Assembly (NCBI RefSeq): GCF_009763245.1
Contig: NZ_WKJZ01000003.1
Span: 1-64,000, forward strand
Source: Pseudomonas xionganensis
GTDB lineage: Bacteria; Pseudomonadota; Gammaproteobacteria; Pseudomonadales; Pseudomonadaceae
Direction: 5' to 3'
Length of the DNA stretch: 64,000 nucleotides
The position numbers and the translations under genes were made by a program. Below the pieces are notes generated by a model. That model was not told the DNA's origin and ran no database searches. It saw only the letters and a list, made by a program, of their open reading frames with translations. Shown here one piece after another: positions 45,706 through 55,509 of the stretch. Each line of letters starts with the position of its first letter. Positions within the stretch are counted from its first letter, which is position 1.

Positions 45706-46076
45706 TACAACAACAATAACAAGCACCACCCCCAACAATAAAAACAACACGTAACGACTCCAGAACAACAAGAACAACAAGAATGGAGGCGCAGCTAACT
45801 GATCATTTTGGAAAGGAATTGCCTTTGGGGCTTGCCCCATAACCAGGCCGAGAACAACAAAACTGCCCCAAGGCAGCCCCAGTACTGGTTAGGTCACATG
45901 TGACCATGGCAGCGTCAGCATCCAAAGTAATCCGTTTGCTCTTGATCCCCCGAATGGGGGTCACTCATAGAGTCACTGACTTGAGAAACCGGGTAAATCA
46001 ACAAAAACAATCAGCCCGTCATAATAATAAAAACAAAGCACGCACCAACTTGGGGGGGAGCCTAGGTTCCCCCAGT
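45706..46076 (+). ncRNA. crcZ: CrcZ small RNA, Hfq/Crc antagonist
   Basis: The ~370-base RNA lies between cbrB and pcnB, the known crcZ place. It has at least six A-rich CA/AANAANAA-type clusters: 45707-45723, 45733-45749, 45763-45782, 45851-45863, 46001-46010 and 46021-46037. These sequester Hfq-Crc and so relieve catabolite repression. It ends near a G/C hairpin at 46054-46073 without a clear T-run, so the 3' end is approximate. Transcription is from the sigma-54 promoter under CbrB. Confidence 0.92.
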
Positions 46077-46207
46077 AGCTTCCAGCAACGCCCTCGCCTC
46101 AGATTCCTACCTGTTTCTGCATCATCTTCCGACTCAATGCTAGAATCCGTGCCATTCCTGTGGCCGCCCTGTACTGTGGCCCGTCATTTTGTCAAACAGT
46201 GCCTCCC

Positions 46208-47611
46208 ATGCTGAAAAAGCTGTTCAAGTCTTTCCGCTCCCCCCTGCGCCGTGGCAAACACGTCCACAGCACCCCGCAAGTGCTGGGCCGCAGCCAGCAC
46301 CCCATCGAACGCAATGAAATCAGTCGCTACGCCACCAGCGTGGTCGAGCGCCTGCAAAAGGCCGGCTACCAGGCCTATCTGGTCGGCGGCTGTGTACGCG
46401 ACCTGCTGCTGGATATCGACCCCAAGGATTTCGACGTGGCCACCAGCGCCACCCCCGAGCAGGTGCGCGCCGAGTTTCGCAATGCCCGGGTAATCGGCCG
46501 CCGCTTCAAGCTGGTGCATGTGCACTTTGGCCGCGAGATCATCGAAGTGGCGACCTTCCGCGCCAACCACCCGGAGGGCGATGAGGAAGAGAACAGCAAC
46601 CTGGCTTCGCGCAACGAGAGCGGGCGCATCCTGCGCGACAACGTCTACGGCACCCTGGAAGACGATGCCCAGCGCCGCGACTTCACCATCAATGCGTTGT
46701 ACTACGACCCCAGTACCGAACGCATCCTCGACTACGCCAACGGCGTGCACGATATCCGCAACCACCTGATCCGCCTGATCGGTGACCCCACCCAGCGCTA
46801 CCAGGAAGACCCCGTGCGCATGCTGCGCGCCGTGCGTTTCGCCGCCAAGCTGGACTTCGATATCGAGAAACACAGCGCCGCGCCCATCTACAAGCTGGCG
46901 CCCATGCTGGCGGAAATCCCGGCCGCGCGCCTGTTCGAGGAAGTGCTCAAGCTGTTCCTCTCCGGCTATGCCATCTATACCTATGACCTGCTGCTCGACT
47001 ACGGCCTGTTCGGCCAGTTGTTCCCGGCCAGTGCCGAGGCGCTCAAGGCCAACCCGGACTACACCGACCAGCTGATCCGCAACGCCCTGGAAAACACTGA
47101 CCTGCGCCTGCAGCAGGGCAAGACCGTGACCCCGGCCTTCCTCTTCGCCGCCCTGCTCTGGCCCGCCCTGCCGGCGCGGGTGCTCAAGCTACAGGAGCGC
47201 GGCATGCCGCCGATCCCGGCCATGCAGGAGGCGGCCCATGAGCTGATCAGCGAGCAGTGCCAGCGCATCGCGGTCCCCAAGCGTTTCACCATGCCGATCC
47301 GCGAGATCTGGGATATGCAGGAACGCCTGCCCCGGCGCAGCGGCAAGCGCGCCGACCTGCTGCTGGAGAATCCGCGCTTCCGCGCCGGTTACGACTTCCT
47401 CCTGCTGCGTGAAAGCGCGGGCGAGCAGACCGGCGGTCTGGGCGACTGGTGGACCCGCTACCAGGATGTCAGTGACAGCGAGCGACGCGCCATGATCCGC
47501 GACCTCAGTGGCAAGGACGATGGCCCAGGCGCTCCGCGCAAGCGCCGGCGCAGCAGTGGCAAACGCAAGCGCGGCCCGGGCGAAGGCAGCGGCGGCCCGG
47601 CCGGCGAATAA
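46208..47611 (+). CDS. pcnB: Poly(A) polymerase I
   Basis: This 467-residue nucleotidyltransferase adds poly(A) tails that mark RNA for decay. The head domain has YLVGGCVRDLLLDIDPKDFDVAT with catalytic D74 and D76 (DFD). RRDFTINALYYD and the RNA-binding RRxxR-like QEDPVRMLRAVRFAAKL follow. The C-terminus is strongly basic (RKRRRSSGKRKRG), as in the PcnB type and unlike CCA-adding enzymes. The ATG at 46208 gives the usual start MLKKLFKSFR; an earlier in-frame start is unsupported. It lies next to folK (1-base gap). Confidence 0.94.
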   Translation: MLKKLFKSFRSPLRRGKHVHSTPQVLGRSQHPIERNEISRYATSVVERLQKAGYQAYLVGGCVRDLLLDIDPKDFDVATSATPEQVRAEFRNARVIGRRFKLVHVHFGREIIEVATFRANHPEGDEEENSNLASRNESGRILRDNVYGTLEDDAQRRDFTINALYYDPSTERILDYANGVHDIRNHLIRLIGDPTQRYQEDPVRMLRAVRFAAKLDFDIEKHSAAPIYKLAPMLAEIPAARLFEEVLKLFLSGYAIYTYDLLLDYGLFGQLFPASAEALKANPDYTDQLIRNALENTDLRLQQGKTVTPAFLFAALLWPALPARVLKLQERGMPPIPAMQEAAHELISEQCQRIAVPKRFTMPIREIWDMQERLPRRSGKRADLLLENPRFRAGYDFLLLRESAGEQTGGLGDWWTRYQDVSDSERRAMIRDLSGKDDGPGAPRKRRRSSGKRKRGPGEGSGGPAGE

Positions 47612-47612
47612 G

Positions 47613-48146
47613 ATGCAGCGCGACTCCGAGAACAGGGTGCTGCGCACCTATATCGGCCTGGGCAGCAACCTGGCCACCCCCCTCGAACAACTGCGCAGCG
47701 CCCTGGCGGCGCTGGCAGCGCTGCCGCAAACCGCCCTGGTGGCCCAGTCCGCCTTTTATATCAGCGACCCGCTGGGCCCGGCGGATCAGCCACGCTACGT
47801 CAACGCCGTAGCCGCGCTGGACACCGAACTGGCGCCACTGCAGCTGCTCGATGCCCTGCAGCGTATCGAACTGGAGCAGGGCCGCACGCGCAAGGCCGAG
47901 CGCTGGGGCCCACGCACCCTGGACCTGGATATCCTGCTGTTTGGCGACCTGCAACTGGCCGAACCGCGCCTGACCGTGCCGCACTACCATATGCACGCCC
48001 GCGCCTTTGTCCTCTATCCGCTGGCGGAAATCGCCCCGGACCTGCGCCTGCCGGACGGCCGCGCGCTGACCGAACTCCTCGCTGCCTGCCCCTTCGCAGG
48101 CCTGGAACGGCTCAACAGATCTGAAACCGTCACGAGCGAAGGTTAG
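47613..48146 (+). CDS. folK: HPPK, 7,8-dihydro-6-hydroxymethylpterin pyrophosphokinase
   Basis: This enzyme of up to 177 residues activates the pterin for folate synthesis. It has the N-terminal GLGSNLATP, SAFYISDPLG, and the family signature RWGPRTLDLDILLFG with metal-binding Asp residues. The ATG at 47613 is next to the pcnB stop; a GTG at 47637 (MLRTYIGLGSN) is a good alternative. The last residues (RSETVTSEG) run into the edge of a repeat block, so the natural C-terminus may have been changed by it. Confidence 0.93.
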   Translation: MQRDSENRVLRTYIGLGSNLATPLEQLRSALAALAALPQTALVAQSAFYISDPLGPADQPRYVNAVAALDTELAPLQLLDALQRIELEQGRTRKAERWGPRTLDLDILLFGDLQLAEPRLTVPHYHMHARAFVLYPLAEIAPDLRLPDGRALTELLAACPFAGLERLNRSETVTSEG

Positions 48147-48155
48147 GCAAGGCGC

Positions 48156-48297
48156 AACGCAGCGAAGCGGAGTAACGGCCGCAGGCTGACCCGAGGGGCG
48201 AGCACGGCGAGTCAAGGCAGGCGAAAAACGCAGCGTAGCGAAGTAACAGCCAACGGCTGGCCCGTAGGGTGAGCGCAGCGAATCAAGCGGAGTGTAC
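48156..48297. repeat. Tandem duplication of a 71-base unit
   Basis: Two imperfect direct copies (48156-48226 and 48227-48297) both begin AACGCAGCG and share AGTAAC, GGCTG, CCCG and GCGA landmarks in order. They lie just after folK. It is non-coding, and a palindromic element follows immediately. Confidence 0.75.
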
Positions 48298-48350
48298 GTC
48301 TGTACATGAGCATGTTGAGCCTGCTTTTAACGCCGCATAACCGAGCGCAG
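48286..48350. repeat. Second copy of the MITE-like palindrome core
   Basis: This 65-base block (AGCGGAGTGTACG...TGAGCCTGCTTTTAACGC...GCGCAG) is clearly related to 22149-22213. It includes a TGTACGTCTGTACA-type small palindrome. The outer inverted ends seen in the first copy are not recognisable. The remaining 176 bases up to panB contain its promoter region; no clear -35/-10 pair was found. Confidence 0.75.
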
Positions 48351-48526
48351 TAGGTTTCATTGGCGGTAACGCCCGTAACAGGTCGGTAACACCCGCAATT
48401 GACTTCAAGCCCCCCCATCAGGACTATAGGCGTCCCGTTGCGCCACACCGGTGCAATTCGAGGCCAATGCAGGCCCATTTGAAGCAGCACAACTGCCGAC
48501 GGAATGCCTGAGTGAGGACCGTTTTC

Positions 48527-49327
48527 ATGCCTGATGTAACCCTGACCACCCTGCAAAGCCTCAAGCACAGTGGCGAAAAAATCGCCATGCTGACCTGCTA
48601 CGACGCCACTTTCGCCCAGGCCGCCTGTCAGGCCGGAGTCGACGTGCTGCTGGTGGGTGACTCCCTGGGCATGGTCCTGCAGGGCCATGACAGCACCCTG
48701 CCGGTCAGCGTCAGCGATATGGCCTACCATGTGGCCTGCGTCAAACGCGGCAACCAGGGCGCGCTGATCCTCGCCGACCTGCCCTTTATGGCCTATGCCA
48801 CCCACGAGCAGGCCCTGGCCAACAGTGCCGCGCTGATGCAAGCCGGCGCCCATATGGTCAAGCTGGAAGGCGCCGCCTGGCTGGCCGAGCCGATTCGCCT
48901 GCTGGCCGAGCGCGGCGTGCCGGTGTGCGCCCACCTGGGCCTGACCCCGCAGGCGGTGAATATCCTCGGCGGCTACAAGGTGCAGGGCCGTCAGGAAGCC
49001 CAGGCGCGGCAGATGCGCGCCGACGCCATGGCCCTGGAACAGGCCGGTGCGGCCATGTTGCTGCTCGAATGCGTGCCCAGCGAGCTGGCCGCCGAGATCA
49101 GCCAGGCGGTGAAAATTCCGGTCATCGGCATCGGTGCCGGCAATGCCACCGACGGCCAGGTGCTGGTCCTGCACGATATGCTCGGGCTGTCCCTGAGTGG
49201 CCGCACGCCCAAGTTCGTGAAGAACTTTATGACCGGCCAGAGCAGTATTGGCGGCGCCATCAGCGCTTATGTCAAAGCGGTCAAGGACCAGAGCTTCCCC
49301 GCCGCCGAACACGGATTTTCTGCATGA
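48527..49327 (+). CDS. panB: 3-methyl-2-oxobutanoate hydroxymethyltransferase
   Basis: This 266-residue TIM-barrel enzyme makes ketopantoate for pantothenate and CoA. It has TCYDATFAQ, the metal-binding [13 protein letters not shown], and [21 protein letters not shown] in outline near residue 200. GAGGACC is about 9 bases before the ATG at 48527; an earlier start would add 5 residues. It overlaps panC by 4 bases (ATGA). Confidence 0.95.
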   Translation: MPDVTLTTLQSLKHSGEKIAMLTCYDATFAQAACQAGVDVLLVGDSLGMVLQGHDSTLPVSVSDMAYHVACVKRGNQGALILADLPFMAYATHEQALANSAALMQAGAHMVKLEGAAWLAEPIRLLAERGVPVCAHLGLTPQAVNILGGYKVQGRQEAQARQMRADAMALEQAGAAMLLLECVPSELAAEISQAVKIPVIGIGAGNATDGQVLVLHDMLGLSLSGRTPKFVKNFMTGQSSIGGAISAYVKAVKDQSFPAAEHGFSA

Positions 49328-50178
49328 ATACAGTCAAGACCGTGCGCGAGTTGCGCGCCGCCGTCAGCCAGGCGCGCAAGGAAGGCAAGCAGATTGCCTT
49401 TGTCCCGACCATGGGCAACCTGCACGCCGGCCACGCCGCCCTGGTGGAAAAGGCCGCCCAGCGCGCCGACTTCGTGGTCGCCAGCATCTTCGTCAACCCG
49501 CTGCAGTTCGGCCCCAGCGAAGACCTGGACAAGTACCCGCGCACCCTCGCCGCAGATCAGGACAAACTTCTGGCTGCCGGCTGCAATCTGCTGTTCCACC
49601 CGGATGTCGCCGAAATGTACCCCCACGGCATGGACGGCCAGACCCGGGTCAGCGTGCCTGGGATCTCCGAAGGTCTGTGCGGCGCCAGCCGTCCAGGCCA
49701 CTTCGAAGGCGTGGCCACGGTGGTGAGCAAGCTGTTCAATATGGTCCAGCCGGATCTGGCGATCTTTGGCCAGAAGGATTTCCAGCAGCTGGCGGTGATC
49801 CGCACCCTGGTGCGCGACCTGAATATGCCGATCCAGATCATCGGCGAGCCCACGGTACGCGCCGAAGATGGCCTGGCTCTGTCCTCGCGCAATGGCTATC
49901 TGAATACCGAACAGCGGGCCATCGCTCCCCTGCTCTATCGCCAGCTGCAGGCCATGGCCGCCGCTATTCAGGCCGGAGAACGGGACTACCCGAAACTGGT
50001 CGAAGCTGCGCAGCAGCAGCAGCGTGAAGCCGGCTTTAAACCGGACTATCTGGAGATTCGCGAGGCCAATAGCCTGCGTCCCGCCAGCCAGGTGGATAGC
50101 CAATTGGTGATTCTGGTCGCCGCGGTCATTGGCAGCACCCGCCTGATCGACAACCTGGCCTTCGACCTGGCCTCTTAG
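49324..50178 (+). CDS. panC: Pantothenate synthetase
   Basis: This 284-residue ATP-dependent ligase joins pantoate and beta-alanine. It has the HIGH-type [40 protein letters not shown] and the KMSKS-like [10 protein letters not shown]. It is translationally coupled to panB. In P. aeruginosa panD follows; here pgi follows after 103 bases and panD is missing from the locus. Confidence 0.95.
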   Translation: MNTVKTVRELRAAVSQARKEGKQIAFVPTMGNLHAGHAALVEKAAQRADFVVASIFVNPLQFGPSEDLDKYPRTLAADQDKLLAAGCNLLFHPDVAEMYPHGMDGQTRVSVPGISEGLCGASRPGHFEGVATVVSKLFNMVQPDLAIFGQKDFQQLAVIRTLVRDLNMPIQIIGEPTVRAEDGLALSSRNGYLNTEQRAIAPLLYRQLQAMAAAIQAGERDYPKLVEAAQQQQREAGFKPDYLEIREANSLRPASQVDSQLVILVAAVIGSTRLIDNLAFDLAS

Positions 50179-50223
50179 CCACCCCGACTTGCCTGCCCCC
50201 CGTTGCAGCCAGTTACACTCAAG

Positions 50224-50246
50224 GCCCGGATGACTCCGGGCTTTTT
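50224..50246 (+). terminator. Rho-independent terminator of panBC
   Basis: GCCCGGA (50224-50230) pairs with TCCGGGC (50235-50241), followed by T5. It separates panBC from pgi. Confidence 0.85.
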
Positions 50247-50281
50247 GTTATTCGTTTGCCCAAAACAAGGAATTCGCTGCA

Positions 50282-51946
50282 ATGGCCTATTACCAGCAAC
50301 CGCACGCCGTCACCCAACTGCCCGCCTGGCAAGCCCTGCGCCAGCACCGAGAGCAGATGCACGACTTCAGCATGCGCGAAGCCTTTGCCAGCGATGCCCA
50401 GCGCTTCAAACGTTTCTCCCTGAGCCATAGCGGCCTGCTGCTGGACTACTCGAAAAACCTGATCAACGAGCACACCCTGCAGCTGCTTGTGCAACTGGCC
50501 GAGCAGGCACAACTGGGCAGGTCAATCCAGGTCCTGTTCAAGGGCGAGCGGGTCAACGCCTCGGAAGGCCGCGCCGCCCTGCACACCGCCCTGCGCAGCC
50601 CCATCGGCAAGCGTCTGGTGCTGGACGGCGTGGATCTGATCCCCGAAGTGCACCGCGTGCTCAACCAGATGACCGAACTGGTCAGTCGCATCCACAGCGG
50701 CCTGTGGCGCGGCTACAGCGACAAGCCGATCACCGAGGTGGTGAATATCGGTATCGGCGGCTCCTTCCTCGGCCCGCAACTGGTCTCCGAAGCGCTGCGC
50801 CCCTTTACCCAGCGCGGTGTGCGCTGCCACTACCTGGCCAATATCGACGGCAGCGAGTTCCGCGAACTGACCGCCCGGCTCAACCCCGAGACCACCCTGT
50901 TTATTGTCTCCTCGAAATCCTTCGGCACGCTGGAAACCCTGAAAAACGCCCTGGCCGCCCGCGACTGGTACCTGGCCCTGGGCGGGCCAGAAGCCGAGCT
51001 GCACAAGCACTTTATCGCGGTCACCAGCAACCAGCAGGCCGCCATCGAATTCGGCATCAAGGCCGAGAATATCTTCCCCATGTGGGACTGGGTCGGCGGG
51101 CGCTACTCGCTGTGGTCGGCCATCGGCCTGCCCATCGCCCTGGCCATCGGCGTATCCAACTTCAAGGAACTGCTGGCCGGCGCCTACGCCATGGACCAGC
51201 ACTTCGAGCAGGCGCCACTGGCCGAGAACATGCCGGTGCTGATGGCCCTGCTGGGGATCTGGTACGGCAATTTCTGGGAGGCCAAGAGCCAGGCCATCCT
51301 GCCCTACGACCACTACCTGCGTAACTTCACCAAGCATCTGCAGCAGCTGGATATGGAATCCAATGGCAAGAGCGTGCGCCAGGACGGCAGCCCGGTGGAC
51401 TTCAGCACCGGCCCGGCAATCTGGGGCGGCGTCGGCTGCAACGGCCAACACGCCTACCACCAGCTGCTGCACCAGGGCACTCAATTGATCCCGGCGGACT
51501 TTATCGTACCGGTCAACAGCTTCAGCCCACTGGCCGACCACCACCAGTGGCTGTTCGCCAACTGCCTGTCCCAGGCCCAGGCCCTGATGCAGGGCAAGAC
51601 CCTGGACGAGGCCGCCGCAGAGTTGCGTGCCAAGGGCCTGAGTGATGACGAGGTACAGCGTCTGGCCCCGCACAAGGTGATCCCCGGCAATCGGCCGAGC
51701 AATATTCTGGTCATGACCCGAGTCGCGCCCTTCAACCTGGGCGCCCTGGTCGCCCTGTACGAGCACAAGGTGTTCGTGCAGAGCGCCATCTGGGGCATCA
51801 ATGCCTTCGACCAGTGGGGCGTGGAGCTGGGCAAGGAGCTGGGCCTGGGCGTCTATCAGCGCCTGACCGGCCAGCTCGACACGCCGGCCAGCGATGCCTC
51901 GACCCAGGGCTTGATCCAGCACTTCCGCGAACGTCATCGCGGCTAG
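50282..51946 (+). CDS. pgi: Glucose-6-phosphate isomerase
   Basis: This 554-residue enzyme interconverts glucose-6-P and fructose-6-P. Both family signatures are present: [15 protein letters not shown] (about residue 262) and the C-terminal [17 protein letters not shown]. The sugar-phosphate loop is [12 protein letters not shown], and [19 protein letters not shown] is intact. AAGGAATTCGCTGCA precedes the ATG. In Pseudomonas, which use Entner-Doudoroff, it mainly supports the hexose cycle and polysaccharide synthesis. Confidence 0.96.
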   Translation: MAYYQQPHAVTQLPAWQALRQHREQMHDFSMREAFASDAQRFKRFSLSHSGLLLDYSKNLINEHTLQLLVQLAEQAQLGRSIQVLFKGERVNASEGRAALHTALRSPIGKRLVLDGVDLIPEVHRVLNQMTELVSRIHSGLWRGYSDKPITEVVNIGIGGSFLGPQLVSEALRPFTQRGVRCHYLANIDGSEFRELTARLNPETTLFIVSSKSFGTLETLKNALAARDWYLALGGPEAELHKHFIAVTSNQQAAIEFGIKAENIFPMWDWVGGRYSLWSAIGLPIALAIGVSNFKELLAGAYAMDQHFEQAPLAENMPVLMALLGIWYGNFWEAKSQAILPYDHYLRNFTKHLQQLDMESNGKSVRQDGSPVDFSTGPAIWGGVGCNGQHAYHQLLHQGTQLIPADFIVPVNSFSPLADHHQWLFANCLSQAQALMQGKTLDEAAAELRAKGLSDDEVQRLAPHKVIPGNRPSNILVMTRVAPFNLGALVALYEHKVFVQSAIWGINAFDQWGVELGKELGLGVYQRLTGQLDTPASDASTQGLIQHFRERHRG

Positions 51947-51959
51947 GAGCCTGCCGGAC

Positions 51960-52018
51960 TTAGGACTGTCCTACTGCGGAGCAAGCGGATCCGGGCTTGA
52001 ACCAAGCACCTGCTTGGT
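51960..52018. promoter_or_regulatory. Two palindromes upstream of acs
   Basis: TTAGGACTGTCCTA (51960-51973) and ACCAAGC-ACCT-GCTTGGT (52001-52018, perfect 7-base arms) lie in the 115-base pgi-acs gap. The first could be an operator; the second could be an operator or the pgi terminator, though it lacks a T-run. No known regulator was recognised. Confidence 0.45.
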
Positions 52019-52061
52019 CCACCCTTATGGGCATCGCGGAACACAACAACAAGGACCCGCC

Positions 52062-53999
52062 ATGTTCGAGATCACCCGCCACCCCGTGACCGATGCCGTG
52101 CGCCAGCACGCCCACCTGGATAACGACGACTACCTGCGCCTGTACCAGCAATCCATCGAGCAACCGGAGCGCTTCTGGAGCGAACAGGCCCAGGCCTTCC
52201 TGCACTGGTTCAAGCCCTGGGACAGCGTGCAGCAGGGTGATCTGCTCAGCGGTGCGGGCAGCTGGTTCAAGGGCGGGCAACTGAATGTCAGCTACAACTG
52301 CATCGACCGCCATCTTGAACAGCGCGGCGAGCAGATCGCCCTGATCTGGGAAGGCGACAACCCCAGCGAATCGGCCAACATCACCTACAACAAGCTGCAC
52401 AGCCACGTCTGCCGCCTGGCTAACGTGCTGAAAAGCCGTGGGGTGAAGAAGGGCGACCGGGTGTGCATCTATATGCCGATGATCCCCGAAGCCACCTACG
52501 CCATGCTCGCCTGCGCACGCATTGGTGCGGTGCATTCGGTAGTGTTCGGCGGCTTCTCCCCGGACGCCCTGCGCGACCGCATCCTCGATGCCGACTGCCG
52601 CACAGTAATCACCGCCGATGAAGGCGTGCGCGGCGGCAAGTACGTGGCGCTCAAGGCCAATGTCGACAAGGCACTGCAGAGCTGCCCGGACGTCAGCACC
52701 GTGGTGGTAGTGGAGCGCACCCAGGGCGAGATCGACTGGGTGGAAGGCCGCGATATCTGGTACCACAAGGCCCTGAGCGAGGCATCCAGCGATTGCCCGG
52801 CCGAACCCATGGAGGCCGAGGACCCGCTGTTTATCCTCTATACCTCGGGTTCCACCGGCAAACCCAAAGGCGTGCTGCACAGCACCGGCGGCTATTTGCT
52901 GATGGCGGCCATGACCCACAAGTACGTGTTCGACTACCACGAAGGCGATATCTACTGGTGCACCGCCGACGTCGGCTGGGTCACCGGGCACAGCTATATC
53001 GTCTACGGGCCGCTGGCCAACGGCGCCACCAGCCTTGTATTCGAAGGCGTGCCCAACTACCCGGACGCCTCGCGCTTCTGGCAGGTGATCGACAAGCATC
53101 AGGTGAATATCTTCTACACCGCCCCCACCGCCCTGCGCGCCCTGATGCGTGAAGGCGAAGGCCCGGTCAAAACCACCTCACGGGCCAGCCTGCGCCTGCT
53201 CGGCTCGGTGGGCGAGCCGATCAACCCGGAAGCCTGGGAGTGGTACTTCAATGTGGTCGGCGAGCGCCGCTGCCCCATCGTCGACACCTGGTGGCAAACC
53301 GAAACCGGCGCCATCCTGATCACTCCGCTGCCCGGCGCCACCGACCTCAAGCCCGGCTCGGCGACCCGGCCATTCTTTGGCGTACAGCCGGTGCTGCTGG
53401 ATGAACAGGGCAAGGAGATCGACGGACCCGGGGCCGGTGTGCTGGCCATCAAGGACAGCTGGCCAAGCCAGATCCGCAGCGTCTACGGCGACCACCAGCG
53501 CATGATCGACACCTATCTCAAACCCTACCCTGGCTACTACTTCAGCGGCGACGGCGCGCGACGCGACGAGGACGGCTACTACTGGATCACCGGGCGGGTG
53601 GATGACGTGATCAACGTCTCCGGCCACCGTATCGGCACCGCCGAGGTGGAAAGCGCCCTGGTGCTGCACGATGCGGTGGCCGAAGCGGCGGTGGTCGGCT
53701 ACCCCCATGACGTCAAGGGCCAGGGCATCTACGCCTACGTCACCCTGATGAAAGGCAGCGAGCCCAGCGACGAACTGACCCAGGAGCTACTGGCCCTGGT
53801 CGGCAAGGAAATCGGCAGCTTCGCCAAGCCGGAGCTGATCCAGTGGGCCCCGGGCCTGCCCAAGACCCGCTCGGGCAAGATCATGCGCCGTATCCTGCGC
53901 AAGATCGCCTGCAACGAGCTGGACAATATGGGCGACACCTCGACCCTGGCCGACCCCAGCGTGGTGGATGGGCTGATTGGGCAGCGCCTTAATCGCTAG
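52062..53999 (+). CDS. acs: Acetyl-CoA synthetase (AMP-forming)
   Basis: This 645-residue ligase activates acetate. It has the P-loop-like [14 protein letters not shown], motif WWQTETG, the hinge/C-terminal [20 protein letters not shown], and the lysine target of acetylation K606 in [25 protein letters not shown] precedes the ATG at 52062; a longer reading starts inside a palindrome. It matches the position of acsB after pgi in P. aeruginosa. Confidence 0.95.
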   Translation: MFEITRHPVTDAVRQHAHLDNDDYLRLYQQSIEQPERFWSEQAQAFLHWFKPWDSVQQGDLLSGAGSWFKGGQLNVSYNCIDRHLEQRGEQIALIWEGDNPSESANITYNKLHSHVCRLANVLKSRGVKKGDRVCIYMPMIPEATYAMLACARIGAVHSVVFGGFSPDALRDRILDADCRTVITADEGVRGGKYVALKANVDKALQSCPDVSTVVVVERTQGEIDWVEGRDIWYHKALSEASSDCPAEPMEAEDPLFILYTSGSTGKPKGVLHSTGGYLLMAAMTHKYVFDYHEGDIYWCTADVGWVTGHSYIVYGPLANGATSLVFEGVPNYPDASRFWQVIDKHQVNIFYTAPTALRALMREGEGPVKTTSRASLRLLGSVGEPINPEAWEWYFNVVGERRCPIVDTWWQTETGAILITPLPGATDLKPGSATRPFFGVQPVLLDEQGKEIDGPGAGVLAIKDSWPSQIRSVYGDHQRMIDTYLKPYPGYYFSGDGARRDEDGYYWITGRVDDVINVSGHRIGTAEVESALVLHDAVAEAAVVGYPHDVKGQGIYAYVTLMKGSEPSDELTQELLALVGKEIGSFAKPELIQWAPGLPKTRSGKIMRRILRKIACNELDNMGDTSTLADPSVVDGLIGQRLNR

Positions 54000-54014
54000 G
54001 CGGCTGCAGGTCAT

Positions 54015-54088
54015 AGGGCGGGTTAGTTGGAAGCCTACCCCGCCCTGATGATCGCTGTGGTGGATGAAAAAAGCGTCATCCACCCTAC
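54015..54088. repeat. Two hairpins after acs
   Basis: AGGGCGGG (54015-54022) pairs with CCCCGCCCT (54038-54046), and GGTGGATG (54059-54066) with CATCCACC (54077-54084). The second belongs to the GTGGATG family also found at 55375-55431. Transcripts of acs probably end here. Confidence 0.65.
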
Positions 54089-54185
54089 GCGCTGACCAAC
54101 CGGTTCGCAGGCTGGCCGCAGACAAAGCCTCTGTGCCAACATAGCGCCCTTTCGCGGCCCGCCGCGCCCAGATGAGGATCGCTAG

Positions 54186-55367
54186 ATGCAAGACGTCGTC
54201 ATAGTCGCCGCCACCCGTACCGCCATCGGCAGCTTCCAGGGCTCTCTGGCCAATATTCCGGCACCGGAGCTGGGCGCTGCCGTGATCCGTCGCCTGCTGG
54301 AACAAACCAACCTGGATGGCGCCCAGGTCGACGAAGTGATTCTCGGCCAGGTGCTCACCGCAGGCAGCGGGCAGAACCCGGCGCGCCAGGCCGCCATCCT
54401 CGCCGGCCTGCCCCATGCGGTACCGGCCCTGACCCTGAACAAGGTCTGCGGCTCGGGCCTCAAGGCCCTGCATCTGGGCGCCCAGGCCATTCGCTGTGGC
54501 GATGCCGAGGCGATCATCGCCGGCGGCATGGAGAACATGAGCCTGGCCCCCTACGTGATGCCCGGCGCCCGCACCGGCCTGCGCATGGGCCACGCCAAGC
54601 TGATCGACAGCATGATCACCGATGGTCTGTGGGATGCCTTCAACGACTACCACATGGGCATCACCGCCGAGAACCTAGTGGACAAGTACGGCATCAGCCG
54701 TGAAGCACAGGACGCCTTCGCCGCGGCCTCGCAGCAGAAAGCCGTGGCCGCCATCGAAGCCGGGCGCTTTGCTGACGAAATCACCCCGATCCTGATTCCC
54801 CAGCGCAAGGGCGACCCGATTGCCTTCGCCACTGACGAGCAACCCCGCGCCGGCACCACCGCCGAGTCCCTGGGCAAGCTGAAACCGGCATTCAAGAAGG
54901 ACGGCAGCGTCACTGCCGGCAACGCCTCCAGCCTTAACGATGGCGCCGCCGCCGTGCTGCTGATGAGCGCCGATAAGGCCAAGGCCCTGGGCCTGCCGGT
55001 ACTGGCCCGCATCGCCAGCTACGCCAATGCCGGGGTCGATCCGGCGATCATGGGCATCGGCCCGGTCGGCGCCACCCAGCGCTGCCTGGCCAAGGCCGGC
55101 TGGCAGCTGAGTGAGCTGGACCTGATCGAAGCCAACGAAGCCTTCGCCGCCCAGGCCCTGGCCGTGGGCAAGGAACTGAACTGGGACGCCAGCAAGGTCA
55201 ACGTCAACGGCGGCGCCATTGCCCTCGGCCACCCCATCGGCGGTTCCGGCTGCCGCGTACTGGTGACCCTGCTGCACGAAATGATCAAACGCGACGCCAA
55301 GAAGGGCCTGGCCACCCTGTGCATCGGCGGCGGTCAGGGCGTGGCCCTGGCCATTGAGCGGGACTGA
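54186..55367 (+). CDS. Acetyl-CoA C-acetyltransferase (thiolase)
   Basis: This 393-residue biosynthetic-type thiolase has nucleophile C88 ([11 protein letters not shown]), [11 protein letters not shown], catalytic H near 349 in [10 protein letters not shown] and second C379 in LCIGGGQG. It condenses two acetyl-CoA or cleaves acetoacetyl-CoA (AtoB/PhaA type). Being next to acs, it may take acetyl-CoA towards storage or use acetoacetate, but no PHA or ato genes are adjacent. GAGGATCGCTAG precedes the ATG. Confidence 0.92.
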   Translation: MQDVVIVAATRTAIGSFQGSLANIPAPELGAAVIRRLLEQTNLDGAQVDEVILGQVLTAGSGQNPARQAAILAGLPHAVPALTLNKVCGSGLKALHLGAQAIRCGDAEAIIAGGMENMSLAPYVMPGARTGLRMGHAKLIDSMITDGLWDAFNDYHMGITAENLVDKYGISREAQDAFAAASQQKAVAAIEAGRFADEITPILIPQRKGDPIAFATDEQPRAGTTAESLGKLKPAFKKDGSVTAGNASSLNDGAAAVLLMSADKAKALGLPVLARIASYANAGVDPAIMGIGPVGATQRCLAKAGWQLSELDLIEANEAFAAQALAVGKELNWDASKVNVNGGAIALGHPIGGSGCRVLVTLLHEMIKRDAKKGLATLCIGGGQGVALAIERD

Positions 55368-55374
55368 GTTGTAG

Positions 55375-55431
55375 GGTGGATCACGCTTCACCGATCCACC
55401 GCCGTGGTGGATGTAAACAGCGACATCCACC
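55375..55431. repeat. GTGGATG hairpin pair after thiolase
   Basis: GGTGGAT...ATCCACC (55375-55400) and GGTGGATGT...ACATCCACC (55406-55431) are adjacent hairpins of the same family as those after acs. Confidence 0.65.
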
Positions 55432-55453
55432 CGATCCAGTTCACCGACACAAC

Positions 55454-55478
55454 GCCGGCCAAGTGCCGGCGTTTTTCT
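55454..55478 (+). terminator. Rho-independent terminator of the thiolase gene
   Basis: CGCCGGC pairs with GCCGGCG (loop CAAGT), followed by TTTTTCTT. It is a strong intrinsic terminator. Confidence 0.88.
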
Positions 55479-55509
55479 TGCTAAACTGCCGGCCTTTCCT
55501 TACTCCGAG

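Noticed and set aside
48925..49323. Long N-terminal extension of PanC
   Set aside because: The extension lies inside panB in another frame. The ATG at 49324 overlaps the panB stop in the usual coupled form.
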